This document shows positions 11,340-22,118 of a stretch of 64,000 nucleotides of DNA, one piece after another. Position 1 is the stretch's first letter, and each line of letters opens with the position of its first letter. The notes under the pieces were generated by a model. It did no database searches. It was not told where the DNA came from and saw only the letters and a list, made by a program, of their open reading frames with translations. This DNA comes from Achatina immaculata (Eukaryota > Mollusca > Gastropoda > Stylommatophora > Achatinidae), in the NCBI GenBank assembly GCA_009760885.1, contig CM019719.1:39683584-39747583 (forward strand), read 5' to 3'. Both the position numbers and the translations under genes were made by a program.

Positions 11340-11480
11340 CAGACTTAGACTAAGACGCTAGCGATGGCAAGGGCATGTACTCCAGAAGGCTGGTAACTCG
11401 TTACCACAAAACTGAGCTGAAATGGACACCGAAGTAAACACCACCTAAAGGTCGACCAAATGAGACATCGATCCTGCTTT
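11340..11480 (+). mobile_element. Fragment of LINE ORF tail
   Basis: Broken plus-strand frames give RWQGHVLQK, NSLPQN, TELKWTPK and KGRPNE, the order GHV..LPK..LKWTP..GRPKE seen in intact LINE tails and in the antisense copy at 14190-14420. At least two frameshifts separate the blocks. Only about 45 codons' worth survives. Confidence 0.5.
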
Positions 11481-11850
11481 TAGCGACGTTTTTTTTTTTC
11501 CTTGTTCAAAGTCTTTTATATACGTATATTCCATTTACAACTGACCAATCTGTAAGTGTTACCATCATAATAAAGATAAAGTGGACTTTCGATCTACACA
11601 AGATAACCTATAAACGACCCCGCATTCATTCACTAAAAAAAAAAAAACACTGATAAAAATAAAAATGCAGACTATTATCACTATTACTGATCTAAATTTC
11701 TAAACTTGCAGCCAGGTGTTACAATGACTTAGCAGACAGTATCCTACATTTACAAATGAAAAATAAATGATGTATCAGTTAACTGTGCTTGTTTTAGCGT
11801 CCTCCGGTGGCTTTCAACTGTTGAGATATTCCATAACGGCAGGGTTTTCC

Positions 11851-11876
11851 CCCATCTAGAGTCGGCTCTAGATGGG
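11851..11876. other. Perfect 11-bp inverted repeat (hairpin)
   Basis: CCCATCTAGAG and CTCTAGATGGG are separated by TCGG. A stem of 11 perfect pairs with a 4-nt loop is stable on paper. It lies about 120 bp upstream of a LINE tail, and its role is unknown. Confidence 0.8.
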
Positions 11877-11989
11877 TATCAGGATGAGGTTGTTGGCCTC
11901 ATGCCCAACTCCCGTTTTACCATGTGTGGCGACGCACAAGACTCATACGCAAGTATGCCGGAGTATTTATATATATATATATATAATGA

Positions 11990-12210
11990 CATTACTTTTT
12001 ACATGAGAAGACACAATCAGAGAATACTAAAACAAGCTATCACGTGGACCACAACAGGCCGAAGAAAAATAGGTCGACCACGTGAAACTCTAAAGAGGAC
12101 ATTGTTAAGGGAAGCCAGTTTAGTGGACATAACATCCCTTGGTGACGTAGAACGACTCACCGAGAACAGGAAGGATGTAAGATGTAAGAAGTGGCTTTTC
12201 CCCAAGCTCT
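11990..12210 (+). mobile_element. LINE family A 3' tail with internal deletion
   Basis: The frame reads MRRHNQRILKQAI, TTTGRRKIGRPRETLKRTLL, VERLTENRK, then jumps straight to DVRCKK. The copies at 37650-38640 and 43150-43485 have a further 15 or so codons between ENRK and DVR, so this copy has a small deletion, apparently at a repeated AGGAA. It is preceded by a (TA)n tract at 11968-11984. It is a pseudocopy. Confidence 0.7.
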
Positions 12211-12253
12211 TTCACACTTCACCAAAACGTTGGTGAAAAAAAAAAAAACTGCT

Positions 12254-12366
12254 GACCAGATCGTCAATAACGAGACGTAAATGACTGTCCGGCAAAGAAA
12301 TATTTATCACGGGCAGGCAAAAAGGAGGCTCCTACGTGAGCTGGTCTGTGTAAATTAACCACAAAA
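12254..12366 (+). repeat. Dispersed repeat, copy 1 (partner 13823-13936)
   Basis: It shares CGTAAATGACTGTCCGGCAA, AAATATTTATCACGGGCAG and GTCTGTGTAAATTAACCACA with the copy 1.57 kb downstream, in direct orientation and at roughly 85 percent identity by eye. The mariner relic lies between the two copies. Confidence 0.8.
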
Positions 12367-12399
12367 GAGCTCTTTCACTCTTTCGATGTTTTTTTCCCT

Positions 12400-12540
12400 C
12401 ATGCAATTTGTATACTTGTATTAAATCGAGTGTGTCGGAAGAATGAAAGATGGAGTGATGAAGGGCAAATTGTAAGACGGAGCGAGTGCCCAATTCTTTA
12501 CCCTTTGAAAATAAAGATCATTCGTTCATTCATTCATTCA
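12400..12540 (+). repeat. Retroposon-like 3' end with AATAAA and (CATT)n tail
   Basis: The sequence GTGCCCAATTCTTTACC, then CTTTGAAAATAAAG, is followed by repeated CATT. The same core occurs at about 19909-19943 (GTGCCCAATTCTTAACC, CTTTGAAAATAAAG), and looser similarity extends about 100 bp upstream in both. The polyadenylation-like hexamer and tetranucleotide tail suggest the 3' end of an interspersed retroposon. Confidence 0.5.
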
Positions 12541-12667
12541 CCTTTCTATCCATTTGCAACGTTCCAGCACTTTTGTATGTAACTATTGTTGATTTGCCAC
12601 GCATGACTTAAATTCATAATCACGCCCATGTGTCACTAAAAAAAAAAAAAAAGTCTGTGTCTGGATA

Positions 12668-13792
12668 AAGGTGTGCTGAAAAGTAATGTCATTTTTTAAA
12701 AATGCAGGAATATGAACCGAGGTACGTCGGCGTGTGCAAGCAGAAGAAAAATCTTGAGCGCCATCAGAAGATACCAAAGGCGAAGACGCAGTACTCCAAA
12801 TGAATGTGACAGCAGTTAGAGATCCATATATGAATGCTTGCATCGAGCTGAACAAGAGCCCACCATGACCCTACTCCACCTCCCAGTTGCGCCTTTGGAA
12901 ACAGTAGAGTAGTCTGGTCAAGTGAACGGTTATCGCAATGGCAAGACGAATCTGGAAGTAAAAAATAAGCCGAGCCGAAGTCCGATGCGTGAAGCCGCAA
13001 GGCGCACATCTGCGGCACAAGGCAGCCAAGATCATTCTTAAGGCAAAAATAATAAACTGTTACTGATGGGTGCCCTGACAGATAAACACCCAGATGGGGA
13101 CAAAACAAAACGTTCCACTGGACTGTGAAGGTGAAGTACTGTTGGCCACTACTGTCATTGGAGATCTATGCTGAGTGAATTGTCAGAAAACAAGAGACAT
13201 TCTTTAAGCAAGTAACATTTAGAAATAAATGCAAGACTGCGAAAACAATAAACACAATCTCTCTTATATATGTCCGTGATGTTAAAATGTGGTTGATTTA
13301 GAGTTCAGTACCACCCGTATAACAATAATTCTGGAGATACTGTAAATCTCTTAAAAGCATTACTTGGAAAATCTCCCATTTCAAATGGTGCAGTCCATAC
13401 TTTAGTATGACAACGATCGACCTCAGGCCAGACAAGAGAACAAAACGACGATGTAGATCAGAGACTTAGCTATCTCGCAGTCGATTAATGACCGACATAG
13501 TTTCGCCCCATCTTCCGTCTGTTTTCTAGGCTGAAGAAATACCTCGGAGGGCATAACTTTCAATTCGAACGATACTATACAGATAAAGAGGGAAGCTGTG
13601 GCCCCATCATCAGTTTGAGCAAATCTGTTACGACTATGCTACAATGCTACTGAAGCACCGACAGAAGTGTCCAAGGAAGAAGTGACAGGGTAACAGTGAA
13701 TAATAAACTCCCTCAAAGGAGTTTATCTTAAATATCTTCAGGAGCTTCCAAATGTAGAAAAAAAAAGGCGTTACTCTTCACCACACTCTCAT
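12668..13792 (+). mobile_element. Decayed mariner-like element
   Basis: The left end, GGTGTGCTGAAAAGTAATG, is a typical mariner terminus and matches the reverse complement of the right end, GAGTGTGGTGAAGAGTAACG, with a few changes. TA dinucleotides lie just outside. Near 13505-13555 the plus strand reads FSRLKKYLGGHNFQF, like the transposase block after the third catalytic Asp (FHLFSRLKKFLGG). The middle has no recognisable transposase, so it is either heavily decayed or a composite. A segment at 12900-12960 resembles 15485-15550, so another repeat may be inserted. Confidence 0.45.
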
Positions 13793-13822
13793 TAACTGTC
13801 GACGAGGAATAATACACTGCAA

Positions 13823-13936
13823 CGACCAAATCATCAACAACGAGGAGTAAATGACTGTCTGGCAAGGAAATATTTATCATGGGCAGACACGAAGGAGGCT
13901 TCTACCTGAGTCGGTCTGTGTAAATTAACCACAAAC
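13823..13936 (+). repeat. Dispersed repeat, copy 2 (partner 12254-12366)
   Basis: The second direct copy of the block begins GACCAAATCATCAACAACG and ends GTGTAAATTAACCACAAA. It starts about 30 bp beyond the right end of the mariner relic. Confidence 0.8.
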
Positions 13937-14189
13937 TCAAAATACTTCAGAAGAAATATATTTTCAATAACGGAAATGATTTATTTCTATATTACATGTT
14001 ACAATGTGCCTGATATAGCAGTGTATTTTTTTTTTGAAACTGGTACAACTGTCCCTATCTTTGACCGTGCACGAAGTACTTCTTGAAATACTTGTTTTAT
14101 CAATACAACATTCGGCACGTTATACTTTATCTTTTAATGTAAATTAAACACTGTAAACACATCTCTCTCTCTCTCTCTCTCTCTGAACC

Positions 14190-14420
14190 TTAAGTGCCTA
14201 GGGTACATGGGGCTTCCGCAAGGGTTTTCCACAAATGCCTGCCCTTTGCCTTTTTTTCTGCTCTTGCCCAGGTGAGCTCTCTATTGCTCAACATCCTTTC
14301 TGTTGTCCTTCTCCATGTCTCTTTTGGCCTACCCTTACTTCTGTTCCCCTGTGGTGTCCATCTTAGTGCTATTTTTGGTAGTGAGTTGTCAGTCATTCGG
14401 AAATCAGTAAACACAGTGGG
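14190..14420 (-). mobile_element. LINE 3' tail, antisense
   Basis: The minus-strand frame reads DNSLPKIALRWTPQGNRSKG, then RPKETWRRT, then KKAKGRHLWKTLAEAPC and a stop. This is the RPKETWRR / W..L..A end of an RTE/I-type LINE ORF2. The stop is followed on the minus strand by a (GA)n run (14162-14185 as CT), probably grown from the element's tail. Seventy-four codons are intact; the rest is missing. Confidence 0.75.
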
Positions 14421-14953
14421 AATTAAATGTTCGAGTGATTTTTTTTTTCTTCTCCGTGCCCTGTTTGCAGGAAGATTTAATCTTTACGAAATTCTCACAT
14501 GCTGAACCGAAGTCGAACCTGGCCGATTCTCCTCCATGACAACTGAACATTATCGGTGTATTGGTCCGATTATCATCCAACCGATTTCGTTGGCTGACTT
14601 TTACTAAGTGTTTCATAATACAGTCCTTTCCGGGTAGCTGATGACATCCAAAGAGTTCCGTTTCTTTGTTAACGAGATCACCGATCCAGCATAACCACGA
14701 GCATATTATGACTGATATGACAGCTGTTGCTGATACTGTGGCAGCATGCGCCGCTGTAGAGATGTAACAAAAGCATCATATCAGGCTGTGAATGGACTCC
14801 TGCTGCGGTTTTCTTTCATTCTCGCAGTCTGCGCCGCCCCCCCCCCCCTCTTTTTCAAGGTCCAGTGACTGCTGTAAACATGTCTGAATATAATAAAACA
14901 GTAATGACATTATATCACATCACAACTGTTACTAAGCAAACCTTTTTTATCGT

Positions 14954-14995
<42 letters not shown>

Positions 14996-15654
14996 CGTCT
15001 TATGGTCATTTGAAGGGCAATCTTGACATATCTTTCTATATCTGGCGTTTAGCTCAAGAAATTCATCGCCATCTGAAATCCAAACCACGGACATATATCA
15101 AGTTGAATATCTAACGTGACGGAAATTAAGAATCCAGGCCGATCACGTAAGACAAAGAGGTCAAGGACGCGCTGTTTTTTTTCCATACCTATCCACATTC
15201 CACAAGTAAGGTTACTTTCTTTAGTTTTCTCTGCCCGCTGATTATATCACTGCTGCTATGATGCACGCGGCTCGATACCGACACACCGGTCCAGCCACTG
15301 TACCACTGCAGTATTTGTATGGATAGCGCTTACAGCAATGAGATCACAGATTCTGATTACAGCTTTAAGTCTCAAAAATACAATTGTTTTCTCTCCTCTG
15401 GGAGGGCGAAAACGCACTAAAGTTGAATGAGACTGCGGTCAGCGGACGCACAGCTGACTGCCTTGTGTCATGCTGGTGGTCCTGGAAACAGCAGTCTGGC
15501 CAAGAGAACAGGCATGGCAATGGAAAGACGAACCCGGTTCTACAATTGCAAGAATAATTAGTGTATAAATACATAAAACTAAGTATGTAACTACACACGA
15601 AGCCACTGCGGTAAAGCTGTGACAATACAGTGTATAAAACAGGGGGAAAAAACT
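14421..15654. other. No gene recognised; microsatellite and possible tRNA-like scrap
   Basis: Holds a (TC)n tract at about 14958-14992 and a C10 run near 14830. At 15262-15313 the minus strand reads CTGCAGTGGTACAGTGGC followed by TATCGAGCC, reminiscent of the tRNA-like head at 62926-63003 but with the middle deleted; I rate that at 0.3. Confidence 0.4.
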
Positions 15655-16990
15655 AGGCAGCAGTTTTATTAATTAACGAGCAAACAGTTGTGATGTTTCG
15701 GTGCGAACCTTAATCATACAAAAACATATAGGACGAAGAAACAGAGAGACACGATAAAATATAAATTCATATGAATGCTAAGGAAAAAACAGGATTGGGA
15801 AAAAAACCAGAATAAAATAAAATAAATGGAGCACTTAGCTGTGACTTGGAAGATGCTGTGACTTGTAAGAGGCTATGTTCAGAAGTGTGCATGGTGGGGT
15901 GTAGATAATGTTTAAATGGAGACATGTGATGTGTAATAGGTGGGTCGTAAATGAAGGGGGAGGGGAAAATCGCAGAAAGGGGAGGGAGAGATACAATGGT
16001 ATACACAATGGTAATCTAGCCGGGAGAAGGTGGAATAGGTGATTATATCTGGTATCTGGGGTAGAGAGGTTGTGCAATGTTCCCTCTAAGGGTCTGCGAT
16101 CTGTGTGCAAAATGTTAGCTCATGTGCAAAAAAATATTGTGTGCGCAAATGTGCTAAGTAATATATATATATATATGCACGCATGTACACACACAGACAC
16201 CGTAAAGGCCTGTACATTTAATAACAGGACAAACCTGGTTTTCTTTTCAGTTACCGGTATTTAGTTAATTGCAACGATGATTTCTTTGTTTACTTATTCA
16301 GTGATTCCGGTACAGTATTACCGGAACTATGCGATAAAATACCAATTGAAACATTCGATCCAAAAGTCATATCTTAACAAGGAAGAAACTGTAAAGGAAA
16401 ATAATGCACCATCACTGTATTTTTCTTGACCGCAATTACAGCATGGAGTAACATCTGGAAACTGGAAAATAAAAATAGCAATTTGATTTTTATTTATTTA
16501 TTTATTTTTTTTTTTGCGGCTCCAAAAGTTTTGTGCGCGGTATGATTTTTTTTCGGCCGCGCAGCTTAGAGGGAACAGTGGTTGTAAGCTGAGGAGGTTC
16601 TGAACTATGTATTACAAGTGAGAAAGGGGTGGAACTTAGTGCACAGGGTGTATGACTGTGGAAGAGGGGAATGTTAAGTGTAGCTGAATTGCGAGTTCAA
16701 ACCATGTGGTTCCAGCGTCCCATATTCCGAATGTAGCGGGTCAAGCGCTAGGCGGCTTCTGTCAGCAGCGTGACACTGTTTTGATGGCTGTTACCAAAAA
16801 ATCAGATTTGTCTCTGTGGTTTGGGTCACTGAATGATTAAGGACTGGTTTCGAGGAAAGCTAGGTAATATCATACAGATGTTTCTGCATGCTGTCACCTA
16901 AACTGAGACTAGTTTCACCAATATAAGTTATCGTGCACCTAATGGCATATATCACATTCTAGAACTCGCATGTGAATCCCTCATGGAGAG
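15655..16990 (-). mobile_element. GIY-YIG (Penelope-type) retroelement 3' part, decayed
   Basis: On the minus strand, 16978 to 16690, one frame reads GFTCEF, stop, NVIYAIRC, TYIGETSLSLGDSMQKHL, SKPVLNHSV and finally EPHGLN. This is the order VIY..C / YIGET..L..R..H / PV..H / GLN of the GIY-YIG endonuclease domain at the C-terminus of Penelope-like elements. Four in-frame stops show it is dead. Downstream comes a Pro/His-rich frame and then, near 15665-15715, CACCGAAACATCAC and AATTAATAAAA, which looks like a 3' UTR with a polyadenylation signal. No reverse transcriptase remains upstream. A hAT-like MITE interrupts the 3' region. Confidence 0.65.
16075..16578. mobile_element. hAT-like MITE nested in the GIY-YIG element
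   Basis: The left end, CAATGTTCCCTCTAAG, and the reverse complement of the right end, CTGTTCCCTCTAAGCTGCGC, form inverted termini of hAT type. The flanks AGGTTGTG and TGGTTGTA agree at 6 of 8 positions, an aged 8-bp target duplication. The subterminal DNA is GTGTGCAAA-rich on one side and GCGCGG-rich on the other. A (TA)n tract and poly-T lie inside. There is no transposase, so it is non-autonomous. Its position inside the retroelement's 3' region dates it as the younger insertion. Confidence 0.65.
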
Positions 16991-17094
16991 AGGATAGTTT
17001 TAGGATGCATCCAGGCGAAGTAAGATGTGCTGGGCCATCAAGTGCATAATTGCAACACGACAAAAGACGATGATGAAGAAGAAGAGAATGTTAA

Positions 17095-17310
17095 GTATTC
17101 ACTTACATCTTACATCCTTCCTGTGCCGTTAGGGCCCGCATAGTTGTTTGCCAAGTTTTCCTGTTTTCGGTGAGTTTTTCAACTTCATCAAGGGATGTTA
17201 TGCCCACTAAACTGGCTTATCTTTACATTGTCCTCTTTAGAGTTTCACGCGGTCACCTCTTTTTCTTTGGCCTGTTGTGGTCCACTTGATAGCTTGTTTT
17301 GGTGTTCATT
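17095..17310 (-). mobile_element. LINE family A 3' tail, antisense
   Basis: The minus strand carries the same tail as 37650-38640: AIKWTT-like, then RKRGDRVKL, KEDNVK, SLDEVEKLTENRKTWQTT, ending in GCACAGGAAGGATGTAAG. One or two indels break the frame within the GRPRETLKRTLL block. It ends next to a short (TGAAGAA)-type tract at 17070-17090. Confidence 0.65.
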
Positions 17311-18348
17311 AATACACTTAATAAAATGTAATATGCATTACATGAGTGTCAAATATACGTGCATGACACATCTGGAAAACCTCTCATACCTGTAGCCTCT
17401 CTTACATAACCACAAAACTGATGCCGTTGCTGTCAGTTATGTGGGAGCAATGGTCTAACAAAATCCACGATTATTATGGCACTTCCACTCAATGTATAGA
17501 CATAAGCGCTGCCAGCGAAGGTCGTGTGGGACATTATTTTATGCCTGCTGGTAAAAATACCAAACAAGATGGCATCATCTCCATTCTCCAATATGCCAGT
17601 GACAAGGCAATAACATGAGATCATGTAATGCAAATGTCAGTAAAAAGAACACTAAACCCTATGCAATATGGGGACTGAGGGGGGGGGGGCTATCAAATGA
17701 ATATCCAAACATAATAATAAGAAGAACAACAGCAAAGAGAGCTCTAATGTTCACACATTCACATGAACATACACAGAACTTTAATGGTGCAGAAAAGAGA
17801 CCTTTCAATTCCAGCCACGGGCGAATGAACATGAATTTCGTAATGGAACAATAATGCATCTCAACTCGTGACGTTAGAAGAAGTAAGCCACAGACATTTA
17901 CGATCTACAGATCCCCCCGTTCCCCCCCCCCCCCCAACCCTCAAGCAAATCTCCGGCGCTGAAACATATTAAAAGACGGACTCTTTTCTTCAATCCGCGC
18001 ATAAACGAAGCCCATAAAATGTGTAACCAGGCGAAGCAAGGCCACAGAGCGGTCCCAACAACCACAAAAAACTGGAACGTAGTATTTCGGGCTCACAGAT
18101 GTCTAGTCGTCTTAAATCTTAAAATAGTGAAAGTGCTAACCGCCCGCAGGAAGTATCTGCTCCCTGGAGCTCTGCACTTTCAGAACACGGTCACATAGCC
18201 GTGGATCAGCAACACTTGCAAATCATAAATAGGACGCAATGGAGATCGCAACGCGTCTGCTGGTCCAAGGTCATTTTAAAAAATATACATATACAAATTC
18301 ACTGGACCCGTTTTTTTTTTTTAGTTTGGGGTATTCACTGAAAAGAAA

Positions 18349-18389
<41 letters not shown>

Positions 18390-19015
18390 CACATATACTT
18401 TCTCCATTACTAGTTATTCGTCTTTAACTCCACATAATGTTTATAGACCGTACTAAAATATTGGCAATACAGTAGCACATACTCGTATGTTATAGATTTG
18501 AGAAGTGCATATTGTAATGACTAAAGTACAAAAATAAATGGCGTTTTCATACCAGGGGAAAACACACACACACACACACACAAAGTGGTTATTTAAAAAA
18601 ACAAAACCAAAAAAAAAAATACCTTAGACATTACAGTTTGATGCAGTGAAGTTTCTTTGCGCTTGCGTTAAAGTGTACTTCCTGCTTGGCCCCAGAAGTT
18701 TACACACATAGAAAGTGCCATATCCTTGTTGTATTTACTCCCCTTCTCTCGATTATGACGATCAGTTTCATAGAACGGACGAGGTCTGTAAGTCGGGAAA
18801 TCTACACGTAGAACAGTTACTTCGTATGCCAAAAGATGGTTAAAGGAAGTAGACCTCATTACGAATTGCCAAAAGCACTTTTCCCAGACACTTCAAAATG
18901 TTATATCTATTTTTGGTATTTTTATTTCTCCCACCTTTGATATCTCGATCCATCTTTAATTAAAACATTCTTTCTCTCTCACTCACACACACACATACTC
19001 TCTCTCTCTAGGGTG
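17311..19015. other. No gene recognised; microsatellites
   Basis: Holds a G10 tract near 17681, a C13 tract near 17921, a (TC)n tract at 18352-18383, (AC)n near 18564-18582 and mixed CT/AC near 18975-19010. Short opposing frames at 17421-17859 have no recognisable domain. Confidence 0.45.
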
Positions 19016-19019
19016 GTTG

Positions 19020-19420
19020 CTCCATATCAAACAGGAAAAGACTTTACTCACTCCAAAAACGAACAGAGCAGCTTACAAACAACAAAAATATAGCACATAT
19101 TACAGATAAGAGCAAACATCTTGACATTCTATCCATCAAGAAGAGATTTCTATTCAACAAGGCCAAGTTAATTCATATAATTATATCACATAATGCTCCA
19201 CCCTATTTGTGGTCATGTTCAAACACAACCCAAAACACAGTCAACACTTGAGCAATTGTACTCTCCCAAAACCAAAGCTTGACATTTAAAAAAAAAAGAT
19301 TCTCTTACTCAGCTGCCCATCTTTCAAATACCATACCAAATCATGTAAAATTTATAACTAATACTCATTCTTATAACTTAAAACTGCCAATATCTGTTTG
19401 AGATGGACTATATGCCTCCC
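19020..19420 (+). mobile_element. CR1/L2-clade LINE ORF2 C-terminus
   Basis: The plus strand reads LDILSIKKRFLFNKAKLIH, SHNAPPYLWS, then, after a stop, KKRFSYSAAHLSNTIPNHVK and YNLKLP. The blocks 'l.l..R..F.k....', 'P.YL', 'FSYS.A..WN.LP' and the final 'L' region are diagnostic of the far C-terminus of CR1/L2 elements. Here the usual WN..P is SNTIP. Stops and a poly-A insertion mark it as dead. A long TATG/TGTA-rich tract follows directly and may have grown from the 3' tail. Confidence 0.7.
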
Positions 19421-19444
19421 TAATATGTATTTGCGTTTGTGCAT

Positions 19445-19650
19445 TTTGGTGCAGGTATGTATATGTGTGTGTATATATTTATATGTGCATGTGTATACAT
19501 ATATATATTGGTATGTATATATGTGTGTATATAAATGTATGTGTACATACATATGTGTGTAAGCACATGTCTGTGAATGTATGTGTATATATACACGTGT
19601 GGATCTCTTTGTATATATGTGGTATATGTGTGTGTGAATATATGCATCTA
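19445..19650. repeat. TG/TA-rich (GTATAT)n-type low-complexity tract
   Basis: About 200 bp of alternating purine-pyrimidine sequence (GTATATGTGT and variants). Both strands give artificial Tyr/His/Ile- or Cys/Val-rich frames that should not be read as proteins. Such tracts favour Z-DNA or slippage. Confidence 0.9.
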
Positions 19651-19769
19651 TGTATTTGCTTATGAAAAGTATAGGTGTATGTACTATCAGAGTCTAAAGT
19701 AATTTAATCTAACATATGGCTTGATTGTTGTATCTATTTTATAGCTGTTCCAAAAATTTGTTTGTTTAC

Positions 19770-19950
19770 AATGAGTGTAAGAGAGGAGTGAACGGAAAGA
19801 AAAAGTTTATTATTTATTTATTTATTCATTTCTTGCTTTTTCATGCAAATGCTGAATATCTGTGATTGAATGAAAGCTGTACGATAAAGGGCAGAATGGT
19901 CGACGGGCCTGCGTGCCCAATTCTTAACCCTTTGAAAATAAAGCCTGTTT
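19770..19950 (+). repeat. Retroposon-like 3' end, copy 2
   Basis: Shares GTGCCCAATTCTTAACC and TTTGAAAATAAAG with 12488-12515. The upstream 100 bp is loosely similar. It is followed by CT/AC repeats instead of the CATT tail seen in the first copy. Confidence 0.5.
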
Positions 19951-20189
19951 GTTCCGTCTCTCTCTCTCTCACACACAAACATACACACAGAAAACACAAT
20001 CCTCTTCTATGGGCAGGTAATAAGGTGGTTTTGTCAAAGTGAAAAGTGAAACTGTACAATCTGACTCTTCATTTTGACAAGAATTTCTTGTATGAAGAAT
20101 GCACACAATATTTCAGACAAACCTCGTCTTCTCGGATAGCGAGAGAAGAAGAAAAAGAAAACCCAAACAAAACTCAGTTAACACCAGTT

Positions 20190-20440
20190 GGGGGGGGGGG
20201 GGGGGAGGGAGGGAGAGAGAGAGGTGTCGCAAAATACATCAGACAACTCACTTTCTGCACCGAGGAAACATTTGCGGTAGAACATGTAGCTTACGACCGC
20301 CACAGATGGAGCAGCAGGGTCTCACGTGAACACACTCACCCTTGATGAAAATGCCGGTCGGACCAATCCTCTCATTAATACTGCAATTTCCGAGATGGAC
20401 ACAATCGGGGTTTTTTTTTTTTTTGGGGGGGGGGGGGGAA
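20190..20440. repeat. G16 and T14-G14 homopolymer tracts
   Basis: A G16 run at 20190-20205 lies inside a purine-rich patch, and a T run joined to a G14 run lies at about 20411-20438. The intervening 200 bp gives chance frames only. Confidence 0.9.
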
Positions 20441-20680
20441 TGAGGCGGAACCGTCGATTAACCCCAAAACTGTAACAATGGCCTTTAAACGCGTTTTTGT
20501 TTCAGTTGCGTAAGCAACAATAGGTTTGGGGTTTCATAAATTGCACATTCATGTTTGGGTCTGAGTGCAGTTAGTTGGGTCCTTGACTCTGGAGGACTTT
20601 ACCATGGGAATGCTTTTCAAACTTTACTTTCAGTGCGTAGAATATATTATATTAATTCAGGCATTACAGTGACATCTGAG

Positions 20681-20845
20681 CTTTATTTTAACGTACACTA
20701 TAATCTGGTTATACATTAATATTCAGAGTTTATTTTAACGTACACTATAATCTGGTTTTAATCTGGGATTAATATTCACAAAATAAATTTTTTTTTTCAA
20801 ATTAATATTCAAACTTTATTTTAACATACACCATAATCTGGTTAT
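20681..20845. repeat. Spaced direct repeat, three copies of about 31 bp
   Basis: The block CTTTATTTTAACGTACAC, continuing TATAATCTGGTT, occurs at 20681, 20728 (shifted start) and 20813 with TTAATATTC between copies. It sits about 250 bp upstream of the Tc1 transposase and might be part of that element's terminal region, but no matching repeat is seen on the far side. Confidence 0.7.
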
Positions 20846-21089
20846 AAGCTTCATTTTTAATTACGACAATTTTTTTAACGCAGGTACCTCAAAGCAAACC
20901 AAAAATTGTCACCAAGATATCAGGTTCATGATTTAGCGTGAATTTTGCTATACTCGTGTATAGACAGAACACAGCAGCTGCCCTTGCTAATCACGCATTT
21001 TTTTTACCATAACTCACGTTGCGTTTTTAGAAAAGTCGTGATTTTTTTTTTTTTTTTTGGTGGTGAGCACAACTCACTTCCCACGCAAA

Positions 21090-22118
21090 TGAAACTCTAT
21101 AAAAGGATGAGGTTACACAAACAAATTCAGTTAATTTTCAAGCAGATAATTATGGTGTGTCTATTGGTTGCCTGCAAGCAGGCGAAAGTCAAAATTCAGA
21201 CTGCCAGGCATTTAAACATGCAGCAGAGTACCATCAGTCGACTTTGGCACCGTTTCCAAGTCACTGGCTCAGCTGAATACCGGCACCGCAGTGGACGACC
21301 AAAGAATGACAACAGCAGCTGATGATCGCTTTATTCTGGTTCACCACCTCAGAAACAGGTTTACAACAGCTTCTTCAAGTGTCCAGTCACTGCTTGCAAG
21401 ATGTCGTGTGTCTGATCAAACTGTATGGAACAGACTGCATGAAGCTGGACTAGTGGCACAACAACCTCACAGAGGTCCTGTTCTAACGAGACGCCATCGC
21501 CCAAATCGACTTGTTTGGGCCAACCAGCATCGTCCCTGGACAACTGACAATCAATGGAGACATGTCTGGTTTAGTGATGAATCTTCCTTTTTTGTTGCAC
21601 CGTAGGCCAAATGAACGTTTTGCCCAAAATTGCGTTGATGAAGCTCCGCCGCACGGAGGTGGAGATGTAATGGTATGGGGAATGATCAATTTCAATGGAA
21701 GGAGTCCATTGGTGCAGACTGAAGGAGGCTTGAATGCGCAACGATACGTCAATGAAATTCTTCGACTCCATGTCCTTCCATTTTTGGCTGCGCAAAGGTG
21801 TGTGTTTCAACAGGACAACGCCAGACCCATTCTGCACGGTTCACCACATAGTTCCTGACTGCCAACAACATTCTCACCCTTTCCTGGCCATCCCTGTCTC
21901 CAGACATGAATACGATCGAGGACATATGGGACGAGCTGCAAAGACGTGTTTGTCGCCGAAACGTTTCTCCAGCCAATCGTCGTGATCTGTGGCAGGCATT
22001 TCAGGAAGAGTGGGCATCCATCCTACAGACGCACATCAGACATCTGATCTCATCTATGCCCAGGAGATGCCAGTCGCTGATAGATGCAAGCGGAGGCCAC
22101 ACCATACTAACTTGAGAA
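21090..22118 (+). mobile_element. Dead Tc1-family (DD34E) transposase
   Basis: Consecutive frames reconstruct the order of a Tc1 transposase. The helix-turn-helix region is TARHLNMQQSTISRLWHRF with a GRPK hook; then comes a second HTH (VSDQTVWNRLHEAGL) and an NRLVWANQH block. The first Asp is in WFSDES, the second in FQQDNARP, and the third acidic residue in SPDMNTIEDIWDELQ. The spacing between the second and third residues is 34, so it is DD34E, and all three survive. The frame is broken near 21300 and 21600 and again near 21830, and a stop follows the first Asp region. It ends GGHTILT. I could not find convincing terminal inverted repeats. It acts, when intact, by cut-and-paste at TA sites; this copy cannot. 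Confidence 0.85.

Noticed and set aside
19358..19665. Tyr/His/Ile-rich and Cys-rich short proteins
   Set aside because: Composition artefact of the TG/TA dinucleotide tract that follows the CR1/L2-like LINE end.
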